From NCBI GenBank assembly GCA_023412195.1, contig JAEYNZ010000126.1, positions 131,993 to 195,992 of the forward strand: DNA of 64,000 bases, read 5' to 3'. This stretch comes from Bacteroidota bacterium (lineage in GTDB: Bacteria > Bacteroidota > Bacteroidia > Bacteroidales > Prolixibacteraceae). Of this stretch, positions 1 to 8,051 are shown one piece after another. Both the position numbers and the translations under genes were made by a program. The notes beneath the pieces are model-generated. The model ran no database searches and was not told the DNA's origin. It was given only the letters and a program-made list of their open reading frames with translations. Numbering within the stretch: the stretch's first letter is position 1; every line of letters begins with the position of its first letter.

Positions 1-63
1 TAATGCTCCGGCTGTTGCTCCAGCCAGAAATCCCAACAATGCGTTTTTTGTTCCATTTTTCAT
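1..63 (-). CDS. YtxH-like small membrane protein, N-terminal fragment cut by window edge
   Basis: Only the first 21 codons lie in the window; the ATG is at 61-63 on the minus strand and the frame runs off the left edge. The visible residues (MKNGTKNALLGFLAGATAGA) form a glycine/alanine-rich hydrophobic segment. They closely match the start of the complete YtxH-like protein at 1467-1790, so the two are probably paralogues. YtxH-type proteins are small stress-associated membrane or envelope proteins of unknown biochemical function. The rest of the protein cannot be judged from here. Confidence 0.6.
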   Translation of the reverse strand, partial: MKNGTKNALLGFLAGATAGAL

Positions 64-108
64 GATCTTTCACTTTTAATTGTTAATTATTCCTACTATT
101 TGTACATC

Positions 109-972
109 TTAATTCTCATGATAAACCAATAGTGGTAACCTGATATGTTTCAACATATTTTTGGTTTCACTTGATTTGAAAATTTCTTCGAAGAATCCTT
201 TCTTCTCTTTTAATATACCTATTATATCAACCTCATTTGTATCAATAAATTCCTGAAGGGCATCTCTTACGTTTTTTTCCTTTTTCAAAACCGGGTTAAT
301 TGAATCAACTCCTGTAACCTGCTTTGCAAGTTCTATAAACCCTATCCATTTGATTTTTTCTTCAAACTCAAAATCTTTTTCATTATGCAAAACAGATATC
401 TTCAAATCCGGAGCATTGAAAAGGTCAGCAAGGTGCGTTTTTACCTTCAGGTCCTCAGGATGAAAATTGGTGAGATAAACGATATTCCTGATAACAGCAT
501 AATGTATATTATCAGGAATGATTAAAACAGGGCAATTTATATGTGAAACAAGATCGGGATATGCGAATGCACCTCCGATATTGTGATAGGAATGCTCTAT
601 GTTACCTATGAGCAGAACCAGATCGCTATCTTTCTTTGCTGCTTCCTCTTCTACAAAGCTGATTTTGCTGTATTCTGTTGTAACAATATCAAAAGGTACA
701 TCAACAGAATGTTTCTTCAGATATTCTGACACTACATCCCTGATCCTGGCTTCAGCATCAGAAAAATCGTTATATACGTCAGATTGGTAATCAGTAAGAC
801 CAACATCAGCCATCGTTGCAGCTCCTGCCGTATAATATTGCCTAATCCATTCCTCATCGTAGACATAAGCTATTTTTAAATGGCGGCCGGATCGATGACT
901 AAATGAAAATGCATACGAAATAAGTGAATTCATGTTCCTGTATGAATCAAGTAATAATAAATTCACTTTCAT
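109..972 (-). CDS. Universal stress protein, tandem UspA-like domains
   Basis: A 287-residue cytoplasmic protein, about twice the length of a single Usp domain. The first half (about 1-155) has the Usp pattern: an N-terminal strand (MKVNLLLLDS), a mid-domain DLVLLIGN strand-turn and a CPVLIIPD strand at the end of the repeat. The second half (about 160-287) repeats the fold and ends in RLPLLVYHE. Two-domain Usp proteins are common in Bacteroidota and usually bind ATP or respond to stress, but a clear G-2x-G-9x-G ATP loop is not obvious, so nucleotide binding is uncertain. The neighbours are YtxH-like and holin-X-like small membrane proteins on the same strand, which suggests a general stress/envelope gene group. 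Confidence 0.75.
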   Translation of the reverse strand: MKVNLLLLDSYRNMNSLISYAFSFSHRSGRHLKIAYVYDEEWIRQYYTAGAATMADVGLTDYQSDVYNDFSDAEARIRDVVSEYLKKHSVDVPFDIVTTEYSKISFVEEEAAKKDSDLVLLIGNIEHSYHNIGGAFAYPDLVSHINCPVLIIPDNIHYAVIRNIVYLTNFHPEDLKVKTHLADLFNAPDLKISVLHNEKDFEFEEKIKWIGFIELAKQVTGVDSINPVLKKEKNVRDALQEFIDTNEVDIIGILKEKKGFFEEIFKSSETKNMLKHIRLPLLVYHEN

Positions 973-1076
973 TAGCTCTGTTTTTTTTATTGTTATTCTG
1001 CAAATACTGAACGAATTGTATCAATAGAAAATTCAATAACTGATAGTATTATCTGGGAAATAAAATTTTCCACTTC

Positions 1077-1433
1077 TTAATTACTTTCCTTTTTGAAAAA
1101 ACTTTTTGAAACATTTCTGATTATAGTGTTGGAGAGGAGCCTTTTACCTATTACAACCAAAAGAATCGCCAGCACTAAAAGAGCACCTCCACTGATAAGA
1201 AGCCCTCCTACATAATCGTTATAAGTTTCTCCATACCAGACTGCAAAAGCCGCAACACCAACTGCTACAATGAGAAGTGAGAAAAAAAGTACAATCATCA
1301 GTACATATAAAATAGTAACCGCTTTGGCAGCTTTATCAAGTACTGAAAGTTTTATCAGGTCCAGCCGGGCATGAACATAATTTCGTACAGCTATATTTAG
1401 TTCACCAATATCTTCAGTTAAATTCCTACTCAT
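1077..1433 (-). CDS. Holin-X/YqjE-like small membrane protein
   Basis: A 118-residue protein with two strongly hydrophobic segments (about 40-65 and 75-95) separated by a short loop. It has an amphipathic, charged N-terminus and a basic C-terminus. This layout fits the phage-holin superfamily III / YqjE group of small bacterial membrane proteins, many of which sit beside YtxH-like genes and respond to stress. The assignment rests on topology and context, not on a catalytic motif. It starts 33 bp downstream of the YtxH-like gene at 1467-1790 on the same strand, so the two are likely co-transcribed. Confidence 0.6.
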   Translation of the reverse strand: MSRNLTEDIGELNIAVRNYVHARLDLIKLSVLDKAAKAVTILYVLMIVLFFSLLIVAVGVAAFAVWYGETYNDYVGGLLISGGALLVLAILLVVIGKRLLSNTIIRNVSKSFFKKESN

Positions 1434-1466
1434 GTTATATTATTAGGGCTTTTAATTTTAGCTGTT

Positions 1467-1790
1467 TCAGCTTTTAAAGGACTCTTTTGAAAGTTTACCT
1501 GACCTGTCTTTCATTTTTTTTTCAGCTTTTTTAGCTCTGCTTTTCATTTTATTTTCAGCATCATTTAGCTTTTTCTGCATTTCTTCAACCATTTCATTAA
1601 CTTCATACTTTAATTCATCCACTTTTTCCTTCATGGTTGCTGCAAGATCTTTCCGTGAGTTTTTTATTTTACTTGAAATCCCGCGCCGGGTTCTTGAACC
1701 TTTATCAGGAGCAAGCAGGATACCTGCGGTTGCACCTGCAACTGCACCTGCCAAAAACCCTAAAAGAACATTACTTATTCTTCTTTCCAT
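1467..1790 (-). CDS. YtxH-like (gas-vesicle/general-stress type) protein
   Basis: A 107-residue protein. Residues 5-30 form a glycine-zipper-like hydrophobic segment (LLGFLAGAVAGATAGILLAP). From about 30 to the end it is a highly charged, lysine-rich helical region predicted to be coiled coil. This is the typical YtxH arrangement: membrane anchor plus soluble helix. Members of the family are often induced by envelope or osmotic stress, but no reaction is known. The first gene in the window (1-63) starts almost identically. The Usp and holin-X-like genes lie just downstream on the same strand. Confidence 0.7.
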   Translation of the reverse strand: MERRISNVLLGFLAGAVAGATAGILLAPDKGSRTRRGISSKIKNSRKDLAATMKEKVDELKYEVNEMVEEMQKKLNDAENKMKSRAKKAEKKMKDRSGKLSKESFKS

Positions 1791-2001
1791 AGCTATAATT
1801 TTTTAAGATTATTAATTTTATTTCTTCATCTTCATGAAAAAAACATTCCACCCTGCAAATTTTATGGTCTTTAATTTATCGGTGTTGAATATCAGATATA
1901 TAAATATACGAATAAAATATGGATTGTAAATGGTGTGTGTAGTAAATTCCCCACATTGGGGAGAAAGAGAACAAGGCGTTATTCTGCCTTATTACGAAGA
2001 A

Positions 2002-2409
2002 TCAACTCACCTGACCGGTTATAAGAAATTCTATGTATTCCGCTGGAATAGGTTTGGAAATGAGTGCACTTACAGAAGGATATTGCATAATACTATTTCG
2101 GGAATGATTGCTGGCATCACCCAACAGTACAATTATCTCAGGCTTATTCAGAAAATCATTAAGACCCTGAAACTTTTCCATAGAATTGGTCAACACTGAA
2201 TTTCTTAAGCTTTTCTCATCAAGAATGATGTAATGTAATCTTTTATTTTTCTCAAGAATATGTTTCTCAATAAAATTGAAAGCGTCACCCATTTTATCGA
2301 AAGAATATAAATGGTTATCAAGTTGCTTGTTGCTTAAAACCCTTTTATGACGCTCGATATATAAAGGATCAGAATCAATCCACAGCACCTTTTTTCTCTT
2401 TTGTTTCAT
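2002..2409 (-). CDS. Stand-alone response-regulator receiver domain (divergent)
   Basis: A 135-residue protein consisting only of a receiver-like fold. It keeps an acidic pair near the start (D12, D14 in WIDSDP), a central aspartate in the phospho-acceptor position (D64 in IILDEK) and a lysine before proline near the end (about K119 in ISKP). The usual Thr/Ser switch motif is replaced by LLGDAS, so it is a divergent receiver. It has no output domain. It begins 97 bp downstream of the hybrid histidine kinase on the same strand, which makes it a candidate partner of that kinase's Hpt domain. This partnership is inferred from position only. Confidence 0.65.
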   Translation of the reverse strand: MKQKRKKVLWIDSDPLYIERHKRVLSNKQLDNHLYSFDKMGDAFNFIEKHILEKNKRLHYIILDEKSLRNSVLTNSMEKFQGLNDFLNKPEIIVLLGDASNHSRNSIMQYPSVSALISKPIPAEYIEFLITGQVS

Positions 2410-2506
2410 TTAATTTATTGCTGAATAATTGTTATCCGGAATATAAGGTCAAGAATCATTCCAAAAAGTCTTTTATTCAGCGCATCACAGCCTGATAAAA
2501 CTTTTT

Positions 2507-4921
2507 TTAGGTATTAAGGTAGGATTTTTGTGCTATTTCAACCACTTTGTCAATTTCAGCCGAAACTTTAGTTGCCAAAGGTGCAATATCCTGAATCTTT
2601 TTCTCTCTAAGCGCAAGATTTTCAATTTTAGTCAGAACTTCAACAATTCCTGTCAGCTTAAAATAAGAAAAAGAAGGAATTGCTTTATGTGCCTTTTCTC
2701 CTATTACAGTCCACTGGTTACTTTCCTGAAGTTTCCTGAAATTCTCACTGGTATCACGGGCATTCATAATAAATGTATCAAGCATTTTGTTAAAAAATTC
2801 AGTATTTCCTCCGGTTGTTTTCAACAGAATGGATGTATCAAATTCATTTTCCTCTTCTTTTGCTTTATTGATCATGGGTTTTTCTTTCATTGAATTACTT
2901 TCAAGTTCCAACGCATTGCATATTTTATTGTAAAGTAGTTCTTCATCAAACGGTTTAAGGATAAAGCCATTGAAGCCACTTTTCATGTAATGCTGAATTT
3001 CGCTGTCCATGACATTAGCTGTCACCGCCAATATTTTTGTATTTACATTTGGGTTATTCTGATCAGCTCTTACCTGCTCTGTAACTTCAGTACCTTTTAA
3101 AACAGGCATTCTGATATCGAGCAACACGATATCAAACTTTTTTTGATGCATCAGGCTAAGTGCTTCACCACCATCCCGGGCGATGTTATAATCGATGTTC
3201 CAGGTTTTTAAAATCCATTCACCCAATAGTATGTTATTTTCATCATCATCGGCATATAAGATTTTTTTACCTTCCAGAAGATTATAATCTAATTCATAAT
3301 TTTTGGCAGGCGAAGGATTTTCAGCAAGATGTGTTCTGCTAAATGGTAATACGACTGTAAATTTTGAACCTTCACCAACTGTACTTTCAACATAAAGCCG
3401 TCCATGTAATAAATGAACAAGTTTTTTTACAATAGTAAGCCCCAGGCCGATGCCCTTATTATTTGTGTTTTTCGAAAGTTTTGATTGAGCGAATTCATCA
3501 AATATAATCCCAACATCTTCCTGTGGGATTCCGATACCGGTATCTGTAACATCAAATCGCAGGTAAACATCTGTTTTCGTCAGTTTTTCACGTATCACAT
3601 GAATTTTAACCTCACCTTTCCAGGTAAAATTGATAGCATTACTTGCAAGGTTCATCAAAATTTGTTTAACCCTTACAGGGTCACCTATCATTACCTTTGC
3701 CACATTGCGTGCCATATCAATTTTAAATGAAATATTTTTTTCATTAGCCTTTAGAGAAAGCGACTCATGTACATCCCGAACCAGGTCATATATATTAAAA
3801 GGAATATGCTCAATATACACTTTCCCCATTCCAAATTTAAAGAGGAACAGAATCTCATTCACAACAGAAAGCAGGTGCTCTGATGACTGACTTATCATTT
3901 GTGAAAATTTCTTTTGCTCCTCTGTCATCCGGGTTTTTTGAAGCAACCCGGAGAAACCGATTATGGCGTTCAGGGGGGTACGAATTTCATGGCTCATATT
4001 GGCCATGAATATAGTTTTAGCCTTATTTGATTCTTCTGCTTCCTTTTTTGACTTCAAAAGGTTTTTTTCAATTTCTTTTTCCACAGTTATATCCTGGGAA
4101 ATGAGGGTTCCTCCAATAACATGATTATTCATTCCAAGAACCGGTGTTGCCTGAACATGATAAACCCTCCGTTTTATACGTACTTCACCCTCCGATTCAA
4201 TTCCATCAAGTGCATTACGATAAAACGGGAATAAAAGTTTCATTGTTTTTTCATTGTACATCTCAAATAAGGTTTTCCCCAGAAAATCGGCATTGGTGAG
4301 GCCCATTCTGCTTTTCTCCCGGCCTCCTGCCATAATAAAACGGTAGGATGTATCAAACAAAAACAAATCAATTCCAGGGATATTTTCTATAAGTATATCT
4401 CTGTAATTTTCAATTTCAGCAGGGGTCTGGCTGGAATAAACCATGCCTGCTGAAAATATATTCCCATTGCTTCCTATCTGAACATTTTCAAGTATGATCT
4501 GCACCGGCAGCAGAATACCATTTTTTGAATAAATTTCTGAATGAAAAGACTGGGGGATGCCTGTTTTATGAAGCAACTGTGTTCTTTCTTTGAATTCATC
4601 AAAGCCTTTGGTGGTAAATAAATTTTCAATTTCCGGCAAAGCATCTTTATTGCCACTCCCAGCCAGATTGTTTAAGGAACCAAAAAACCGGATCATTTTA
4701 AACTGCCTGTTATAATAAAAAAGGGCATCCTGACTAAGACTGCTGTCTGACCATTCTTTCTCTTCAGAAAAACCTGCCTTGGGAAGCATTTTTATCTGAT
4801 GTCCCAATAAATCAAGAGATCTGCCTAATTCCATAAGCCTTTCCAGGTCGGAATATTCGCCTTTTAATCCCGATATGAGTTTGTTGATTTGTTCCAGTTG
4901 CTTTGTAAGTAATTCATTCAT
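2507..4921 (-). CDS. Hybrid sensor histidine kinase (PAS-HisKA-HATPase-REC-Hpt)
   Basis: An 804-residue phosphorelay kinase with no obvious transmembrane segment, so probably cytosolic. A coiled N-terminal segment and PAS-like region (about 170-290) precede the H-box with phospho-accepting H311 (MSHEIRTPLN). The ATPase has an N-box near 424-432, DTGIGIP near 460 and GLGL near 492. A receiver follows with D602 in LLDIRMP and K656, and then a C-terminal Hpt domain with H745 in EKAHKAIPS. All relay residues are present, so an internal His-Asp-His relay is expected. I chose the ATG at 4919-4921. An upstream in-frame start would add 39 non-conserved residues and overlap the divergent DUF1080 gene. 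The likely downstream partner is the receiver at 2002-2409. The signal is unknown. Confidence 0.9.
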   Translation of the reverse strand: MNELLTKQLEQINKLISGLKGEYSDLERLMELGRSLDLLGHQIKMLPKAGFSEEKEWSDSSLSQDALFYYNRQFKMIRFFGSLNNLAGSGNKDALPEIENLFTTKGFDEFKERTQLLHKTGIPQSFHSEIYSKNGILLPVQIILENVQIGSNGNIFSAGMVYSSQTPAEIENYRDILIENIPGIDLFLFDTSYRFIMAGGREKSRMGLTNADFLGKTLFEMYNEKTMKLLFPFYRNALDGIESEGEVRIKRRVYHVQATPVLGMNNHVIGGTLISQDITVEKEIEKNLLKSKKEAEESNKAKTIFMANMSHEIRTPLNAIIGFSGLLQKTRMTEEQKKFSQMISQSSEHLLSVVNEILFLFKFGMGKVYIEHIPFNIYDLVRDVHESLSLKANEKNISFKIDMARNVAKVMIGDPVRVKQILMNLASNAINFTWKGEVKIHVIREKLTKTDVYLRFDVTDTGIGIPQEDVGIIFDEFAQSKLSKNTNNKGIGLGLTIVKKLVHLLHGRLYVESTVGEGSKFTVVLPFSRTHLAENPSPAKNYELDYNLLEGKKILYADDDENNILLGEWILKTWNIDYNIARDGGEALSLMHQKKFDIVLLDIRMPVLKGTEVTEQVRADQNNPNVNTKILAVTANVMDSEIQHYMKSGFNGFILKPFDEELLYNKICNALELESNSMKEKPMINKAKEEENEFDTSILLKTTGGNTEFFNKMLDTFIMNARDTSENFRKLQESNQWTVIGEKAHKAIPSFSYFKLTGIVEVLTKIENLALREKKIQDIAPLATKVSAEIDKVVEIAQKSYLNT

Positions 4922-5050
4922 TCTATAAAGATAAAACGAGTATGGTAAAACATCAAAATAAAAAGAATAACATAATTGAACATGAAAAATTCCTGTCAGG
5001 TAAATATCAACCTTAACTTCATTATCTTTAACAAACAAAAAAAGATATTG

Positions 5051-5716
5051 ATGTTAAAAAATACCTGTTTCTGGAGCTTTTTCTTGCTGGCATCATCAGT
5101 CTGGGGTCTCCTTTTTTTCTCAGGATGCACCGGAACTGAAAGCAGGAAACATCAAAATCAGGAGAATAAGGACTGGACTCCACTTTTTGATGGCAAATCC
5201 CTTGAAGGATGGGAAATTACAAACTTTGGAACACAAGGGCCAGTCCAGGTTTCTCAGGGCAGCATCGTAATTGGCATGGGTGACGGATGTTCGGGAATAC
5301 ACCTGAAAGATACATTTCCGGTTATAAACTACGAAATTAAGCTGCAGGCTAAAAAAGTTTCAGGAAATGATTTTTTCTGCGGAATGACATTCCCTGTCGG
5401 CGAAACCTTCTGTTCATTCATTTGTGGAGGCTGGGGAGGACCAGTTGTCGGGTTAAGCACCATCGATGGAAATGATGCCGCCCATAATGAGACACAGGTA
5501 CTTAAAAAATTTGAACATGATCAATGGTATTCAATTCATCTCAAGGTTACAGACACAAAAATAGAAGCCTGGATCGACAGTGAACAGCTTGTCGATTTTA
5601 AAACAGAAGGCCGGAAACTTTCCATCAGGCCTGAAGTAAATCTTTCAAAACCCTTCGGTATCTGCACCTGGATGACTACCGGGGAGATAAAAGACATCTA
5701 TTTAAAAAGACTCTGA
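5051..5716 (+). CDS. DUF1080 (3-keto-disaccharide hydrolase-like) lipoprotein
   Basis: A 221-residue exported lipoprotein. The start at 5051 gives a lipoprotein signal with a hydrophobic core and lipobox LFFSGC (Cys26). The mature part opens with the DUF1080 signature WTPLFDGKSLEGWE and continues as a concanavalin/LamG-like beta-sandwich (FEHDQWYSIHLKV, then IEAWID) to the C-terminus. Family members are often periplasmic carbohydrate-active proteins acting on keto-glycosides, although the function of many is unproven. An ATG at 4976 is in frame but would add 25 residues before the signal peptide, so it is not used. It is transcribed divergently from the histidine kinase and convergently with the AbgT transporter. 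Confidence 0.75.
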   Translation: MLKNTCFWSFFLLASSVWGLLFFSGCTGTESRKHQNQENKDWTPLFDGKSLEGWEITNFGTQGPVQVSQGSIVIGMGDGCSGIHLKDTFPVINYEIKLQAKKVSGNDFFCGMTFPVGETFCSFICGGWGGPVVGLSTIDGNDAAHNETQVLKKFEHDQWYSIHLKVTDTKIEAWIDSEQLVDFKTEGRKLSIRPEVNLSKPFGICTWMTTGEIKDIYLKRL

Positions 5717-5728
5717 ATTAAGATATTC

Positions 5729-5747
5729 AAAAAGAGCTGGTCTTTTT
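5729..5747. terminator. Bidirectional terminator between DUF1080 gene and abgT-like gene
   Basis: The palindrome AAAAAGA-GCTGG-TCTTTTT gives a 7-bp stem with a T run on both strands. It lies between two convergent genes ending at 5716 and 5785. The stem is A/T-rich, so its strength is uncertain. Confidence 0.45.
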
Positions 5748-5784
5748 TCAACCATGCATATTTTACGAAGTTCTCCAAAGAAGT

Positions 5785-7323
5785 TTATCTTATAAAAACA
5801 CCTTCCCCTACTCCGATAGGCAAATCGAGCCAGAACCATATAAAAAGCAATACTACCCACATAATGAAAAGCACTACTGCATAAGGTACAAGAAGCGACA
5901 GAATGGTTCCAATACCGACATTCTTGTCATATTTCCTGACCCAGCCAATAAGCAGGGGGAAATACACATAAAGCGGACTAATGGCATTGGTGATTGAATC
6001 GCCGACCCGGTACATCAGTTGGATGAATGCAGCACTGTACCCCAGTTGTGAAAGCATGGGAATAAAAATAGGGGCAAAAATGGCCCATTTTGCCGAACCA
6101 CTTCCAATAAAAATATTCAGAAATGCTACGATGACCATATACATGGTAAACATCAGAGGGCCGGTAAGCCCTGTAGACTGCAGGAATTCTGCTCCATTTA
6201 TAGCAAGAATGGTATCGAGCCTGCTCCAGCTAAACAGGTTAATAAATTGTGCCACTACCAGCATCAGTACGATATATCCGGAAAGATCCTTCATGCCTTG
6301 TTCCATAAATCTAAGCATGTCATCCGCCTTTTTAATGCTGCCTGTAATTTTTCCATATACATAACCCGGTATGGCAAAAAAGAAAAAAAGCACAGGAACC
6401 AATCCTCTTAAGAAAGGAGAAGGTACTATTCCACCTGTTTCCTGGTTTCTTAACGGTGCATTTTCAGGAACAACCAGGACAGCTATCACTGCTACATAAA
6501 TTAAAGCAGCCAAACCTGCATATTTTAATGCTTTCCTTTCTGCCGGGGATAATGCCGGTGCCTCATCATATGATTCAACTGAATGATCACCGGTTGCAAA
6601 GCCACGAGTGCGGGGAATGGTAAAACGGGAAGCAACAAAAGCCCCTCCGACTCCAAGCAGCAACGTAGATACAATCATAAAATACCAGTTTGCTGTAGCG
6701 CTGACCTCAATATCAGGATTGATCTGCTGAACGACTTCAGTACTGATACCTGCAAGCAATACATCGGTACCGGCAATAAAAAAATTGGCAGTAAACCCAG
6801 CTGTTGCTCCTGCATATCCGGCAATTAATCCGGCAATGGGATGTAATCCCATTTGTGAAAATATAAGTGCAGCGATTGGGGGAACTATTACCACACCAGC
6901 GTCGGAACCGATATTACCGCACGCTCCTATCATAAAAATGACCGGAAGTACAATTTTACGGGGGACCGCAAAAGCCATAGTTCTCAAAATTATGGTTAGC
7001 AATCCGCTTCTTTCAGCAACAGAAACTCCCATCAACATTACCAGAACAAGACCAAAGGGAGCAAAGAATGCAAAATTTGTTACCATTTCTTCCAGGAAGC
7101 GCCTTAAACCCCAGCCTGAAATAAGATTCTGTGGAACAACCACTTCACCTGTACCAGGGTCAACAGCACTGATTCCTGAAAATGCAGCTATTGCACTTAA
7201 TAAAACAACAATTGCTGTTATCCATACAAACAACCAGAACGGATGAGGCAACCGGTTACCAAGTAACTCCACCCACTTCAATATTCCTGAACTTTTAGTC
7301 TCCGATCCTTCCTTCTTCGTCAT
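5785..7323 (-). CDS. AbgT-family transporter (p-aminobenzoyl-glutamate type)
   Basis: A 512-residue inner-membrane protein with about 11-13 hydrophobic segments. The family pattern is clear: an N-terminal GNRLPHPFWLFVW before the first helix, GVSVAERSGLL and GSDAGVVIVPPIAALIF in the core, and NAISPLYVYFPL near the C-terminus. AbgT proteins import p-aminobenzoyl-glutamate (a folate breakdown product) or export sulfonamides; which one applies here cannot be told. The length matches the family. The gene is monocistronic and converges with the DUF1080 gene. No abgA/abgB peptidase genes lie next to it. Confidence 0.9.
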   Translation of the reverse strand: MTKKEGSETKSSGILKWVELLGNRLPHPFWLFVWITAIVVLLSAIAAFSGISAVDPGTGEVVVPQNLISGWGLRRFLEEMVTNFAFFAPFGLVLVMLMGVSVAERSGLLTIILRTMAFAVPRKIVLPVIFMIGACGNIGSDAGVVIVPPIAALIFSQMGLHPIAGLIAGYAGATAGFTANFFIAGTDVLLAGISTEVVQQINPDIEVSATANWYFMIVSTLLLGVGGAFVASRFTIPRTRGFATGDHSVESYDEAPALSPAERKALKYAGLAALIYVAVIAVLVVPENAPLRNQETGGIVPSPFLRGLVPVLFFFFAIPGYVYGKITGSIKKADDMLRFMEQGMKDLSGYIVLMLVVAQFINLFSWSRLDTILAINGAEFLQSTGLTGPLMFTMYMVIVAFLNIFIGSGSAKWAIFAPIFIPMLSQLGYSAAFIQLMYRVGDSITNAISPLYVYFPLLIGWVRKYDKNVGIGTILSLLVPYAVVLFIMWVVLLFIWFWLDLPIGVGEGVFIR

Positions 7324-7511
7324 GTTTTATATTAATAGATGTCAACCAATCTGCAATTTAAGCGGTTAAAATAATAAAACCTACTAACTTAGGCTTGTTT
7401 TGGCTTGACTGATGCCCAAAAAAATAAAGAATCAGACTTAATCTTTCATTATCCTACAAACGTTTCATGCAAAAAAACGAAATTAGCTGCCTACTTTCAT
7501 AGCGAAAATTT

Positions 7512-7991
7512 ATGGAATATATTTTCAAAACCATTGGAACCATTCATACCCCATTTAAAATGGTTTCAGGGATGCCAGTTCAATCAGCCCTGGCAGAAGG
7601 AATCAAAGGCACCGTTGTACTGGATGATGAATTTGTGGAAGGATTAATGAACCTGGATGGTTTTTCCCATATTTTCCTGATATACTGCTTCCATCAATCC
7701 AAAGATTATGAACTGCAGGTTGTGCCTTTTCTTGACCAACAGTCGCATGGGCTTTTTGCAACACGGGCACCAAAAAGACCGAACAGAATAGGATTATCAG
7801 TGGTGAAGTTAACCAAAATTGAAGGAAATGTAATTGAATTTGAAAATGAAGATATGCTGGATGGCAACCCCCTTCTTGATATTAAACCATACATTCCTGA
7901 GTTTGACGTTCACCAGGTGGAAAAAACAGGATGGTTGGGCAAGAAAAAGGAAAAGATGCAGGGCAAGTTATCTGATGAAAGATTTTCCTGA
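7512..7991 (+). CDS. trmO: tRNA (N6-threonylcarbamoyl-A37)-N6-methyltransferase TrmO
   Basis: A 159-residue cytoplasmic enzyme of the TrmO/TsaA/VirR family. It methylates N6-threonylcarbamoyladenosine (t6A37) in tRNAs using SAM. The family signatures are present: the N-terminal beta strand FKTIGTIHTPF, LDGFSHIFLIYCFH in the core, LFATRAPKRPNRIGLSVV (the most conserved block) and LDGNPLLDIKPYIPEFD. It is a short version lacking the C-terminal extension found in E. coli. The gene is monocistronic and converges with carB through a hairpin terminator. Confidence 0.92.
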   Translation: MEYIFKTIGTIHTPFKMVSGMPVQSALAEGIKGTVVLDDEFVEGLMNLDGFSHIFLIYCFHQSKDYELQVVPFLDQQSHGLFATRAPKRPNRIGLSVVKLTKIEGNVIEFENEDMLDGNPLLDIKPYIPEFDVHQVEKTGWLGKKKEKMQGKLSDERFS

Positions 7992-7995
7992 TTAA

Positions 7996-8039
7996 AAATA
8001 ATAGCCATAGCGGAAATTTTCCCGCTACAGCTATTATTT
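7996..8039. terminator. Convergent terminator between trmO and carB
   Basis: A long hairpin with outer arms AAATAATAGC (7996-8005) and GCTATTATTT (8030-8039), and inner arms AGCGG and CCGCT with a short A/T loop. It lies 4 bp past the trmO stop and 12 bp before the carB stop, and has A/T runs on both sides, so it can serve both directions. Confidence 0.7.
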
Positions 8040-8051
8040 ATGATTTAATCT

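Noticed and set aside
1930..2199. Plus-strand ORF of 89 codons opposite the small receiver
   Set aside because: No family features; the minus-strand frame shows receiver residues in order.
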